In this document: positions 41,595-49,039 of the stretch, piece after piece | Numbering within the stretch: position 1 is the first letter of the stretch | Layout of the letters: every line of letters starts with the position of its first letter | Assembly: GCF_022953055.1 (NCBI RefSeq) | Contig: NZ_JALJEJ010000004.1 | Span: 310,001-374,000, forward strand | DNA from: Mucilaginibacter straminoryzae | GTDB lineage: Bacteria; Bacteroidota; Bacteroidia; Sphingobacteriales; Sphingobacteriaceae | DNA: 64,000 bases | Direction: 5' to 3' | Notes under the pieces: generated by a model | The model's input: the letters and a program-made list of their open reading frames with translations, nothing else | Database searches by the model: none | What the model was told of the DNA's origin: nothing | Made by a program: the position numbers and the translations under genes

Positions 41595-41667
41595 GCACGG
41601 GAACAAGGATTCGAACCCTGATCAAAGGTTTTGGAGACCTCTATTCTACCGTTGAACTATTCCCGTG
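41595..41667 (-). tRNA. tRNA-Trp (CCA)
   Basis: The sequence folds into a 7-base acceptor stem (CACGGGA with TCCCGTG), a D arm, an anticodon loop GTCTCCAAAAC with anticodon CCA, and a T arm GGGTTCGAATCC. It lies between tuf and secE, as in many Bacteroidota. No CCA end is encoded. Confidence 0.96.
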
Positions 41668-41700
41668 TATAAATTCTAAACTTGTATTTAGAATGTGCTT

Positions 41701-41744
41701 TACTTTTTAAAACAAAGTACACAGCGCGAACGCTATGTACTTTG
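41701..41744 (-). terminator. tuf terminator with UUCG loop
   Basis: A 14-base stem (41713-41726 with 41731-41744, one G-U pair) carries the tetraloop TTCG on the minus strand, one of the most stable RNA loops. It is followed by TTTGTTTTAAAAAG. It lies 47 bases after the tuf stop and may end most transcripts before tRNA-Trp and secE. Confidence 0.8.
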
Positions 41745-41790
41745 CCTATAAATTAACCTTACCTTATTCCCTTTTGGGGTGTCAGGGGGA

Positions 41791-42978
41791 TTATTTTAAA
41801 ATTTCAGTTACCTGACCAGCACCTACGGTTCTACCACCTTCGCGGATAGCGAAACGTAAGCCTTTTTCCATAGCGATAGCGTTGATCAAAGAAACTGTGA
41901 TGGTAACGTTATCACCAGGCATAACCATTTCTACACCTTCTGCCAGTGAAATCTCACCAGTTACGTCAGTAGTACGGAAATAGAATTGCGGACGGTATTT
42001 GTTGAAGAATGGAGTGTGACGGCCACCTTCTGCTTTTGATAATACGTAAACTTCTGCTTTGAAATCTGTGTGCGGAGTTACTGAACCTGGTTTACAGATA
42101 ACCATACCACGACGGATATCAGTTTTCTCAATACCACGTAACAATAAACCTACGTTGTCACCAGCTTCACCTCTGTCAAGGATCTTGCGGAACATTTCCA
42201 CACCGGTTACAGTTGATTTCAGGTTCTCAGCACCCATACCTAAGATATCTACAGGGTCACCTGAGTTGATCACACCACGCTCGATACGGCCAGTTGCTAC
42301 TGTACCACGACCAGTGATTGAGAATACGTCCTCAACTGGCATCAGGAATGGAAGGTCAGTCAGACGTGGAGGAATTGGAATGTAGCTATCTACAGCGTCC
42401 ATTAACTCCATGATTTTTTCAACCCATTTCGCATCTGCGTTCAAGCCACCAAGAGCTGAACCCTGGATAACTGGGATATCATCACCTGGGAATTCGTAGA
42501 ATGATAATAATTCACGAATTTCCATTTCTACTAACTCTAATAATTCCGGATCATCAACCATGTCAACTTTGTTCATGAAAACAACAAGCGCAGGTACACC
42601 TACCTGACGAGCTAACAGGATGTGCTCACGGGTTTGAGGCATCGGACCGTCAGTAGCAGCAACCACAAGGATCGCACCGTCCATCTGAGCAGCACCAGTA
42701 ACCATGTTCTTCACATAGTCAGCGTGACCCGGACAGTCAACGTGTGCATAGTGACGGTTTGCAGTTGAATATTCAACGTGCGCAGTATTGATAGTAATAC
42801 CACGTTCTTTTTCTTCAGGAGCAGAGTCGATTGAATCGAAAGAACGAGCCTCAGATAAACCTTTATCAGCTAAAACTTTAGTGATAGCTGCGGTAAGGGT
42901 TGTTTTACCGTGGTCAACGTGACCGATTGTACCGATATTTAAGTGCGGCTTACTGCGGTCAAACTTTTCTTTTGCCAT
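41791..42978 (-). CDS. tuf: Elongation factor Tu
   Basis: This 395-residue GTPase brings aminoacyl-tRNA to the ribosome. G1 is [10 protein letters not shown]2 includes [14 protein letters not shown]3 is DCPGHADY, G4 is NKVD and the family C-terminus is [19 protein letters not shown]. It follows tRNA-Thr(GGT) by 64 bases, in the classic tRNA4-tuf order. Only one tuf copy is in the window. Confidence 0.99.
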   Translation of the reverse strand: MAKEKFDRSKPHLNIGTIGHVDHGKTTLTAAITKVLADKGLSEARSFDSIDSAPEEKERGITINTAHVEYSTANRHYAHVDCPGHADYVKNMVTGAAQMDGAILVVAATDGPMPQTREHILLARQVGVPALVVFMNKVDMVDDPELLELVEMEIRELLSFYEFPGDDIPVIQGSALGGLNADAKWVEKIMELMDAVDSYIPIPPRLTDLPFLMPVEDVFSITGRGTVATGRIERGVINSGDPVDILGMGAENLKSTVTGVEMFRKILDRGEAGDNVGLLLRGIEKTDIRRGMVICKPGSVTPHTDFKAEVYVLSKAEGGRHTPFFNKYRPQFYFRTTDVTGEISLAEGVEMVMPGDNVTITVSLINAIAMEKGLRFAIREGGRTVGAGQVTEILK

Positions 42979-43042
42979 GATTTATAAAATGTTTGTAGGT
43001 TAATTTTCTAATTAAAAATGCCGTTATATTTCTATTACGCCG

Positions 43043-43114
43043 AGCCAACGAAGGGATTTGAACCCTTGGCCTCTTCCTTACCAAGGAAGTGCTCTACCCC
43101 TGAGCTACGTCGGC
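43043..43114 (-). tRNA. tRNA-Thr (GGT)
   Basis: A 7-base acceptor stem (GCCGACG with CGTTGGC, one G-U pair), a D arm GCTCAGGGGTAGAGC, an anticodon arm CTTCCTTGGTAAGGAAG with GGT, and a T arm AGGGTTCAAATCCCT are clear. It is the last tRNA before tuf. Confidence 0.97.
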
Positions 43115-43125
43115 TAATTATTTTT

Positions 43126-43203
43126 GGTTATTGAGTTATTTAGTTATTTTGATTATTTTGTATTTCAAAACTTAATAACCAATAACCCACTAACTTAATA
43201 ACC
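43126..43203. repeat. Inverted repeat between tRNA-Thr(GGT) and tRNA-Gly
   Basis: The arms lie at 43126-43155 and 43174-43203. GGTTATT and AGTTA and GTTATT repeat in the left arm and return, in complement, in the right arm with a few changes. The word set is unlike that of the neighbouring spacers. Confidence 0.75.
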
Positions 43204-43211
43204 TTCACAGA

Positions 43212-43283
43212 GCGGAAGACGAGGTTCGAACTCGCGACCTATAGCTTGGAAGGCTATCGCTCTACCAACTGAGCTACTTCCGC
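43212..43283 (-). tRNA. tRNA-Gly (TCC)
   Basis: The acceptor stem GCGGAAG pairs with CTTCCGC, the D arm is GCTCAGTTGGTAGAGC, the anticodon arm ATAGCCTTCCAAGCTAT holds TCC, and the T arm is GCGAGTTCGAACCTCGT. It is the third tRNA of the cluster. Confidence 0.97.
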
Positions 43284-43286
43284 AGA

Positions 43287-43361
43287 TGAATGAGTGAGTG
43301 TGTGATTGGGGGAATGAGTGAATAATCGCAGCATTCTATCATTCAAACATTCACTCATTTA
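43287..43361. repeat. Inverted repeat between tRNA-Gly and tRNA-Tyr
   Basis: Two 30-base arms, 43287-43316 and 43332-43361, are complementary at about three quarters of positions. The left arm is built of GAATGAGTGA-like words and the right arm of their complement (CATTCACTCATT). It fills almost the whole spacer. Confidence 0.78.
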
Positions 43362-43365
43362 CCGG

Positions 43366-43448
43366 TGGGGAGAGGAGGATTCGAACCTCCGAAGTCGTAA
43401 GACAGCAGATTTACAGTCTGATCCATTTGGCCGCTCTGGAATCTCCCC
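43366..43448 (-). tRNA. tRNA-Tyr (GTA)
   Basis: This 83-base class II tRNA has the acceptor stem GGGGAGA with TCTCCCC, anticodon arm CAGACTGTAAATCTG with GTA, a long variable arm, and the T arm GGAGGTTCGAATCCTCC. It is the second tRNA of the cluster. Confidence 0.97.
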
Positions 43449-43450
43449 AT

Positions 43451-43540
43451 CTTGATTTCGGATCCCGGATTTTCAATTCTGAATTTAAACCCGGTAAAGA
43501 GAACAAATCCGAAATCGAACCTTCGAAATTCGAAATTAAG
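43451..43540. repeat. Inverted repeat between tRNA-Tyr and tRNA-Thr(TGT)
   Basis: Two 36-base arms, 43451-43486 and 43505-43540, are complementary at 25 of 36 positions by my count. Most mismatches are A/G or C/T changes, some of which would be G-U pairs in RNA. The shared word is GATTTCGGAT and relatives. It fills nearly all of the spacer. Confidence 0.75.
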
Positions 43541-43542
43541 AG

Positions 43543-43615
<73 letters not shown>

Positions 43616-43686
43616 TTTTATTTTTGTTTTAAAGAACAATCTTTCTTGCCGGCCTGTTCTGCACAGTACCTCTCCGAAAGGGAATG

Positions 43687-43715
43687 CAAATATACACACT
43701 TTTGAAACTGCACAA
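43687..43715 (-). promoter_or_regulatory. Promoter of the tRNA-tuf cluster
   Basis: On the minus strand TTG (43713-43715) is followed after 18 bases by TATATTTG (43687-43694), a perfect match to the Bacteroidota sigma-A promoter TTG-N18ish-TAnnTTTG. Transcription should begin near 43680, about 65 bases before tRNA-Thr(TGT). Confidence 0.85.
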
Positions 43716-43723
43716 AATTTTTT

Positions 43724-43760
43724 TCTAAAAAAAATCGACAGGCGGAAAACCTGTCGATTT
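43724..43760 (-). terminator. Terminator of the rpsU-xerC-hpf operon
   Basis: An 11-base stem (43732-43742 with 43750-43760) lies 26 bases past the hpf stop and is followed on the minus strand by a run of eight T. The T-run is only about eight bases from the -33 TTG of the next promoter, so the two units are packed tightly. Confidence 0.92.
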
Positions 43761-43785
43761 ATAGCGTTAAAATGTGTTTTGATTT

Positions 43786-44139
43786 TTAAAACTCGCTGTC
43801 GAGTTCGGCTTCTGTAAGTACCTCTTTTGCAGCTTTTTCTGCAACAGCAGCCTTTTTCTGCTTGTAACGGTCAATTTGTTTGCGCAAGCTATCAACCGCC
43901 AGGTCTGTCGCTTCTTCAAAGCTTTTGCACTTTTCTTTTACAAATAGCTGGTTACCAGGAATAATACACTTTATTTCTACCACTTTATTGGCTTCATCTT
44001 CCGTATTCTCTACGCGCAAATAAACTTCTCCACTAATAATTTTGTCGCAAAACTGGTCGAGTTTGTTTGCTTTCTTCTGAATGAATTCCAACAATTTTTT
44101 GTCTGCGTTGAATCGAATTGATTGAACTGTGATTTTCAT
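43786..44139 (-). CDS. hpf: Ribosome hibernation-promoting factor, short form
   Basis: This 117-residue protein belongs to the RaiA/HPF family, which binds the decoding centre of idle ribosomes. The N-terminal KITVQSIRFNADKKLLEFIQ and CIIPGNQLFVKEKCKSFEEA are family features; the C-terminal KQIDRYKQKKAA is the basic tail. The length is that of the short form, without the dimerising long-form domain. It is last in the rpsU-xerC-hpf unit, 13 bases after xerC. Confidence 0.93.
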   Translation of the reverse strand: MKITVQSIRFNADKKLLEFIQKKANKLDQFCDKIISGEVYLRVENTEDEANKVVEIKCIIPGNQLFVKEKCKSFEEATDLAVDSLRKQIDRYKQKKAAVAEKAAKEVLTEAELDSEF

Positions 44140-44152
44140 GATTCCTCCTGAT

Positions 44153-45031
44153 TTAAGCCTTTGGATGGGCTAGTTTATAAATAGATTTCAAACGTTCCAC
44201 GGAGTTGTGGGTATAAATCTGGGTGGCACTTAAGTTTGCGTGGCCCAGAAGTTCTTTGATCGCATTTAAATCGGCGCCTTTATTTAACAAGGTGGTTGCA
44301 AAGGTATGCCGGAGAACGTGCGGACTCTTTTTTGATTGGGTTGATATGTTAGCTAAGTATCTATTCACAATTAAATAAATAAGCTTTGGATAAGCATCTG
44401 TTCCTTTATTTGTAACGATAAGAGTTAATGATTTGTTATTAAAAATTTCATTTTTTTTTAATTTCAAGTACTCCGCTATCAGATGCTTCAATTGGGTATT
44501 TACAGGCACAATCCGTTCTTTATTACGCTTGCCTAACACCTTCACGGTGCCTTCCGCCTCATTATAGTCTGTTTCTTTGATCCCTAGCAGTTCTGCCAGG
44601 CGAATACCGGTACCGAACAAGAGCTCTATAACCAGTTTATCGCGAGTGCCTTTAAAGTCAGTACCGAAAACTTCCTCGCTGTCCAGCAGGCGTGTCAGCT
44701 TCTCCTCTTCTACCACTACGGGTAAATGCTTAGCTATTTTCGGAGTTTGCACACGGGTGGCAGGGTTAACCTCGATCACCTGCTCTTGTACCAGGAATTT
44801 AAAATATTTTCGAAGGGTGGCTATTTTTCGGTTAACGGTACGGGCGGTGTTCTCATCGTCCATCAGTTCAACCATCCAGGCGCGGATATGGTGGTGTGTT
44901 ATTTCCTGAACGGTTAATTCGGGATCAAGCGATGCAAAGAATTGTTCCAGGTCATGCCGGTAAGCGGTTACGGTGTGAGCAGAGTAGCGCTTTTCGAATT
45001 GAATATATTGGATGAACCGCTCTAAAAACAT
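44153..45031 (-). CDS. xerC: Tyrosine recombinase XerC-like
   Basis: This 292-residue enzyme resolves chromosome dimers by cutting and joining at dif-type sites. The SAM-like N-terminus ERFIQYIQFEKRYSAHTVTA is clear. Catalytic residues seen are Arg in TGIRLAELLG, Lys in LGKRNKERIVPV, His-x-x-Arg in HVLRHTFATTLL, His in LLGHANLSATQIY and the nucleophile Tyr in that motif. Its place between rpsU and hpf is typical of the phylum and shows it is a house-keeping Xer protein rather than a mobile-element integrase. Confidence 0.92.
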   Translation of the reverse strand: MFLERFIQYIQFEKRYSAHTVTAYRHDLEQFFASLDPELTVQEITHHHIRAWMVELMDDENTARTVNRKIATLRKYFKFLVQEQVIEVNPATRVQTPKIAKHLPVVVEEEKLTRLLDSEEVFGTDFKGTRDKLVIELLFGTGIRLAELLGIKETDYNEAEGTVKVLGKRNKERIVPVNTQLKHLIAEYLKLKKNEIFNNKSLTLIVTNKGTDAYPKLIYLIVNRYLANISTQSKKSPHVLRHTFATTLLNKGADLNAIKELLGHANLSATQIYTHNSVERLKSIYKLAHPKA

Positions 45032-45111
45032 AAAAACTATTTATACATCGTAAATTCAATGTACAAATAGTTTTTGATATGTTGTAGCAGAAAAATGTAA
45101 CTCGATAAGAG

Positions 45112-45303
45112 TTATACAGTTTCCTGATTTAAACCTTGCTTATATACAGCGTGTTTAACCACGTTGCGGCGGGTTACAGATTTTTTCTCGAATGCCTGGC
45201 GGCTGCGAAGCTCGCGAAGAACACCGGTTTTCTCGAATTTTTTCTTAAAACGTTTTAATGCTTTATCTAATGATTCGCCGTCTTTTACGTTTACAATGAT
45301 CAT
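45112..45303 (-). CDS. rpsU: Ribosomal protein S21 (bS21)
   Basis: The start chosen at 45303 gives 63 residues beginning MIIVNVKDGESLDKALKRFK, the standard bS21 start. A longer frame from 45336 adds a leader (MPSHERRYIKG) that lies in the promoter and SD region, so it is rejected. In Bacteroidota bS21 helps bury the anti-SD of 16S rRNA, and its own mRNA keeps a strong SD, seen here at 45315-45323. Confidence 0.96.
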   Translation of the reverse strand: MIIVNVKDGESLDKALKRFKKKFEKTGVLRELRSRQAFEKKSVTRRNVVKHAVYKQGLNQETV

Positions 45304-45314
45304 ACCCTTAATAT

Positions 45315-45323
45315 ACCTCCTTT
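45315..45323 (-). promoter_or_regulatory. Strong Shine-Dalgarno sequence of rpsU
   Basis: The minus strand reads AAAGGAGGT, fully complementary to the 16S anti-SD, 11 bases before the rpsU ATG. Most genes in this window have no clear SD, as expected for Bacteroidota. A strong SD here fits published work on bS21 autoregulation in the phylum: ribosomes lacking bS21 expose the anti-SD and then translate rpsU. Confidence 0.85.
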
Positions 45324-45333
45324 CGTGGGATGG

Positions 45334-45362
45334 CAAAGGTAAGCAAAAGATTTGATTATCAA
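45334..45362 (-). promoter_or_regulatory. Promoter of rpsU
   Basis: On the minus strand TTG (45360-45362) is followed after 18 bases by TACCTTTG (45334-45341), a perfect TAnnTTTG element. Transcription should begin near 45327, so the leader is only about 24 bases and begins almost with the SD. Confidence 0.85.
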
Positions 45363-45469
45363 AATGGTTTCGGAAGAATACCTGGTAATAATCTCCTCCA
45401 AAAAAGAGCGCTTTTGGCTTATGGTATTATTATATCAGGCTGGGTATTAATCGAAATTATTATTCCCTC

Positions 45470-45535
45470 CCTACGGGAGGGTTAGGGAGGGGTCAGCTTT
45501 CCAGATACCCCTCCCTCCTCCTTCCCATGGGGAAG
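45470..45535. repeat. GC-rich intergenic repeat (CTCCC/GGGAGG type)
   Basis: CCCTCCC and GGGAGGG form a short hairpin near 45465-45480, followed by GTTAGGGAGGGGTC. A related GAGGGTTAGGGAGAGGTC occurs at 53545-53565 and is a common intergenic word in these genomes. No gene is supported in the 236-base spacer. Confidence 0.6.
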
Positions 45536-45572
45536 GAATCGCACCATGTCTTTGCTTTATATTATATAACCC

Positions 45573-46439
45573 CTACTTTTCCATCATCTGTAGCACATCA
45601 GCTTCGCTGCCGGTAAACGCGCCGGACTGCTCAATTTTTAAAGCAGCCATTGCCGATGCAAATTTTCCGGCATCTGCTATGCTATCCCCCTTGATACGCC
45701 TGGCCAGGTAACCTGCCATATAGGTATCTCCGCAACCGGTAGCATCCACTACGGCCTTTGGTTTATACGGTGCGATCTGAAAAAACTGACCATCGCTGTA
45801 TATAACAGAACCTTTGCTGCCAAGGGTAATCACTACCTCTTTTACGCCAAGGTTGGCTACAAACTTAGCCCCTTCGTGCAGGTCTGCTATCCCTGTCAAC
45901 GCCAGCAGCTCGTGATCGTTCACCTTTAATATGGTAATATGCTGCAGCGCCTTAGTCATTTCCGGCCAGTTCACGGCCAAAACCTGCTGATCTTCTACCT
46001 TTCTTAAATAGCCTTGTGCATCCAGCGCGAGTACCGCCTTTGACGATAGTTCTTTAATTACATCAAGCGAAATATCATCTGCCAGAAGCGGCCCGAGGTG
46101 AATTACTTTAGCCTGTATGCCTGCCACGTCCGGAACAGTAAAGGGATCAGCCTGCTGCAGTACCCGTTGTGTACGTTCATCTGAGTTGTCGCCGTAAATA
46201 TTCTCGAAATAAACCGTAGCGGCCGTAGGTAAAACCTCTACTTCTGTGCCTTTATCCGTCAGTTGCTTAACAGAAGGTAATTCTGTTTCAGCAACGGCAG
46301 TAACCAATAAGTAATTAACGCCCATTTGACGAATGGCGTGCGAAAAGTACCATGCCGTACCGCCGGGCAGGTAACGGGTAGCATCAGGGGTTTGTATTTT
46401 ATCTAAAGTGATGTGGCCAATGCAGCAGATGTCGTACAT
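45573..46439 (-). CDS. PfkB family carbohydrate kinase
   Basis: This 288-residue kinase phosphorylates a sugar or polyol with ATP. The N-terminal CCIGHITLDKIQTPDATRYL and the GGTAWYFSHA segment replace the usual GGxxxN sugar site, and the C-terminal signature DATGCGDTYMAGY (about 232-244) holds the catalytic Asp. The PGGTAWYFSHA variant is found in some inositol-kinase-like relatives, but the substrate cannot be told. It is 40 bases after the aquaporin gene, which might supply a polyol. Confidence 0.85.
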   Translation of the reverse strand: MYDICCIGHITLDKIQTPDATRYLPGGTAWYFSHAIRQMGVNYLLVTAVAETELPSVKQLTDKGTEVEVLPTAATVYFENIYGDNSDERTQRVLQQADPFTVPDVAGIQAKVIHLGPLLADDISLDVIKELSSKAVLALDAQGYLRKVEDQQVLAVNWPEMTKALQHITILKVNDHELLALTGIADLHEGAKFVANLGVKEVVITLGSKGSVIYSDGQFFQIAPYKPKAVVDATGCGDTYMAGYLARRIKGDSIADAGKFASAMAALKIEQSGAFTGSEADVLQMMEK

Positions 46440-46479
46440 TTAAAAAATAGAATAAGTTTGCTAAGGTAAGAGTTATAAT

Positions 46480-47253
46480 TTATTTCTGCTTTTCTTTTAA
46501 GCTGGGGTGCGTCGGGTGGTTATGAAAACTGAGGCGCGCCACCTTGAAATGAAAGATATGTTTCAGGTTCGACCAGCAAAAGCAACCGACAATAAATAGG
46601 GTGCCGATTAGCGGACCGATCCAGTAGACCCAGTAACCGTTAAAATTCTGCGAAACCAACGCAGGGCCAAAGCTCCTCGCGGGATTAGTGCTGCAGCCAG
46701 AAAACGGCGCTTCTGCCCATACCATTACGCTATATAAAAAAGGTATGGTATAAGGTGTATAGTTACGATACCGCGTGCCAGCCATTACAAATAACAGCAA
46801 GATAAGCCCGGCCGTTGTGATGGCTTCTCCCCATATCGCCCCGGCAACTCCACCATCGCCGGGCAAGGTAATACCGTAACCGATACTTTTCCCCTGGTTA
46901 CCCCAAAGCAGCAATGGCAAACTACCTGCGGCTGCGCCAAGCATCTGGCTAATGACAAAACCAAGCATCGCGTGGAAGCGCATCTTTCCGCGCAGCCAAA
47001 AGGCAATGCTCACTACAGGGTTGATATGCGCCCCACTGATTTTGCCAACGGGCGAAAGTGTGATCAGACAACCAGTACTTCCGAAAAGGAATCCGGCGAA
47101 TAAACGCCTGATAGCAGGGTCTGGAATGTAATGGTTCATTACCGAACCTTCGCCCCAATTAAAAATAACGGTACTTAAACCGACAGAAAGTAATAATGCC
47201 GTTCCGACAAACTCCGAAATAAACAATTGATATAACGGACGTGGTTCCGGCAC
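46480..47253 (-). CDS. Aquaporin family channel with NPV first box
   Basis: This 257-residue protein has six membrane helices and the two half-helix boxes of the MIP family. The first box reads GAHINPVVS, NPV at 78-80 instead of NPA, and the second is STNPARSFGPAL, NPA at 190-192. The Arg after the second NPA, part of the selectivity filter, is kept. The family moves water, glycerol or other small molecules. It lies 8 bases after the MlaD-like gene and before a PfkB kinase. Confidence 0.88.
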   Translation of the reverse strand: MPEPRPLYQLFISEFVGTALLLSVGLSTVIFNWGEGSVMNHYIPDPAIRRLFAGFLFGSTGCLITLSPVGKISGAHINPVVSIAFWLRGKMRFHAMLGFVISQMLGAAAGSLPLLLWGNQGKSIGYGITLPGDGGVAGAIWGEAITTAGLILLLFVMAGTRYRNYTPYTIPFLYSVMVWAEAPFSGCSTNPARSFGPALVSQNFNGYWVYWIGPLIGTLFIVGCFCWSNLKHIFHFKVARLSFHNHPTHPSLKEKQK

Positions 47254-47261
47254 TTGATAGC

Positions 47262-48263
47262 TTATTGTTTACCTTGGTTTGCTCTTTTAATAGAATCTTC
47301 TTTCGCCTTTTCCCGCTTTTTGAAAAAGCCCTTCAACAAGAAGTTGTGTTGCGCAGCTTCCAGGTCGTCATTCAGCTTTACCGAACTCTGCTGCAGATAG
47401 CCTAAAGTACTTTGCACCTGCGTAGCAGCTTTCTTATCGTTCAACAATACACCGAGTGCATTATCCGTCGAGTTCAACTTATCGCTGGCTTTGTTTAAAT
47501 TCTCCACAAAGGTATTGGCCTTGGTAGTGGTTTGATTTAATTGTGACACGGCCTGCTGCAACTGTTTAAACGTGGCGGTATCTGTTACCAGTTTATTGGC
47601 TAAACCATCTTTGCTGTTCAGTTTAGCGCCATAAATACCAAATTGTTGTGCCATCCGCGCAGTGCTTGCCGTAGTCCGCTCCAGGTTATTCACTACCGAT
47701 CTGAACTGGCGGGCCATTACCGTATCTGCTAAAAGCTGACCGGCCAAACCTTTGCCCTGCACCATATTACTGCTCAGCTTCTTAAAATCTGAAGTAATGG
47801 CCAGCAGGTTCTGGTTGTTCTTCTGCAGCGTGTTCATAATATCTTCGGTAGACATTAGTTTTTGAACAGCTAACTGATCACCCTCCTGGATCATAGGAGC
47901 GTCCGCTGTACCGCCGTCAATCACAATCAGCTTATTACCGATAAACCCTTCAGAACTGATCCGCGCGCTGGAATTGCGGTGGATGTATGGCTGCGCAGTT
48001 CTATCAATATTCATGGTGACCAATACCCTTGCGGTACCGATAAATTTCAACCCGCTGATGGTACCCACACGCACACCGGAGAACCAGATATTATTGCCTT
48101 TCATCAACCCGTTCACATCACTAAAAACCGCGCTGATGTGTACGCCATTACTAAAGCTTTTCTTTTGGTTGCCATAAGTAAGCACCCCTACTATAAATAT
48201 CACGACGCCCAGGGCAATAAAAATACCTACGGTTATCGCTCTTTTATTTTCGTCTCTGTCCAT
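47262..48263 (-). CDS. mlaD: MlaD-like MCE protein
   Basis: This 333-residue protein is the periplasmic substrate-binding part of an Mla-type lipid transporter. From the start at 48263 it reads MDRDENKRAITVGIFIALGV, with one membrane helix (about 9-29), then the MCE domain with VFSDVNGLMKGNNIWFSGVR and VGTISGLKF. The C-terminal half is a helical/coiled region with repeated LQxxxxxLNQTT patterns. An upstream frame to 48350 overlaps MlaF and is rejected. It follows MlaF by one base. Confidence 0.9.
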   Translation of the reverse strand: MDRDENKRAITVGIFIALGVVIFIVGVLTYGNQKKSFSNGVHISAVFSDVNGLMKGNNIWFSGVRVGTISGLKFIGTARVLVTMNIDRTAQPYIHRNSSARISSEGFIGNKLIVIDGGTADAPMIQEGDQLAVQKLMSTEDIMNTLQKNNQNLLAITSDFKKLSSNMVQGKGLAGQLLADTVMARQFRSVVNNLERTTASTARMAQQFGIYGAKLNSKDGLANKLVTDTATFKQLQQAVSQLNQTTTKANTFVENLNKASDKLNSTDNALGVLLNDKKAATQVQSTLGYLQQSSVKLNDDLEAAQHNFLLKGFFKKREKAKEDSIKRANQGKQ

Positions 48264-48264
48264 G

Positions 48265-49038
48265 TTATTCTGTAAAGTTATAGTTGTAAAACGCGCGTAC
48301 GCGCTCATCGTCGGTATCAAATACTTCATCGAAGCTACCCTGACGCTCAAATTTTCCGTCCAGCAACATCACTATACGGTCGCCGGTGGTTTTGGCACAG
48401 GTTAAATCATGCGTGATGATAATGGCCGATGTTTTAAAGCGCTGCTGTACCTCGTTGATCAGTTCGTTAATATCAATAGAAGTGATGGGGTCCAATCCGG
48501 CAGTGGGTTCATCATATAATACAATTTCGGGCTGAAGGATCAGGGTACGTGCAATACCTATCCGCTTACGCTGCCCGCCTGAAAGTTCTGAAGGCATCTG
48601 ATTGATCGCCTGCATCAGTCCGACCGCATCCAGTACAAACTCTACCCGCTTATTGATCTCTCCTCTGCTTAAATTACGCTGATTCTGCACCAGGGGAAAT
48701 TCCAGGTTCTTACGAACCGTCATACTATCATAAAGGGCGCTGTTCTGGAATGAAAAACCAACCTTCATCCGCAGTTCGCGCAGCGAACGGCTATCCAGCA
48801 AAGCCATGTTTTTACCTAACACCAGCACTTCGCCTGCATCTGCTTTCAGTAAGCCAGAGATGATCTTGATCAATACCGATTTACCAGTACCCGAGCGGCC
48901 CAGTACCACCAGGTTTTCGCCCTGATAAAGATCCAGGTCAACTCCGCGAAGCACGTAATTATCATCGAAAGACTTCTCGAGCCCCCGAATGGTAATCACC
49001 TTCTGGTTATAATCTATATTTACGCCCGGTCTTGCCAT
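48265..49038 (-). CDS. mlaF: MlaF-like ABC transporter ATPase
   Basis: This ATPase powers the Mla-type lipid transporter at the inner membrane. Walker A is GRSGTGKSVL, the signature is LSGGQRKRIGIAR and Walker B is IVLYDEPTAGLDP. The start at 49038 gives 257 residues beginning MARPGVNIDYNQKVITIRGL; a longer frame to 49068 overlaps MlaE and is less likely. It is between MlaE (1-base gap) and MlaD. Confidence 0.92.
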   Translation of the reverse strand: MARPGVNIDYNQKVITIRGLEKSFDDNYVLRGVDLDLYQGENLVVLGRSGTGKSVLIKIISGLLKADAGEVLVLGKNMALLDSRSLRELRMKVGFSFQNSALYDSMTVRKNLEFPLVQNQRNLSRGEINKRVEFVLDAVGLMQAINQMPSELSGGQRKRIGIARTLILQPEIVLYDEPTAGLDPITSIDINELINEVQQRFKTSAIIITHDLTCAKTTGDRIVMLLDGKFERQGSFDEVFDTDDERVRAFYNYNFTE

Positions 49039-49039
49039 A

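Noticed and set aside
43115-43542. CRISPR array between the tRNA genes
   Set aside because: The repeated words are inverted-repeat arms that differ from spacer to spacer; there are no regular direct repeats with unique spacers and no cas genes.
44153-45031. Integrase of a mobile element next to the tRNA cluster
   Set aside because: The gene sits in a conserved rpsU-xerC-hpf order with no attachment-site duplication or cargo, so it is the house-keeping Xer recombinase.
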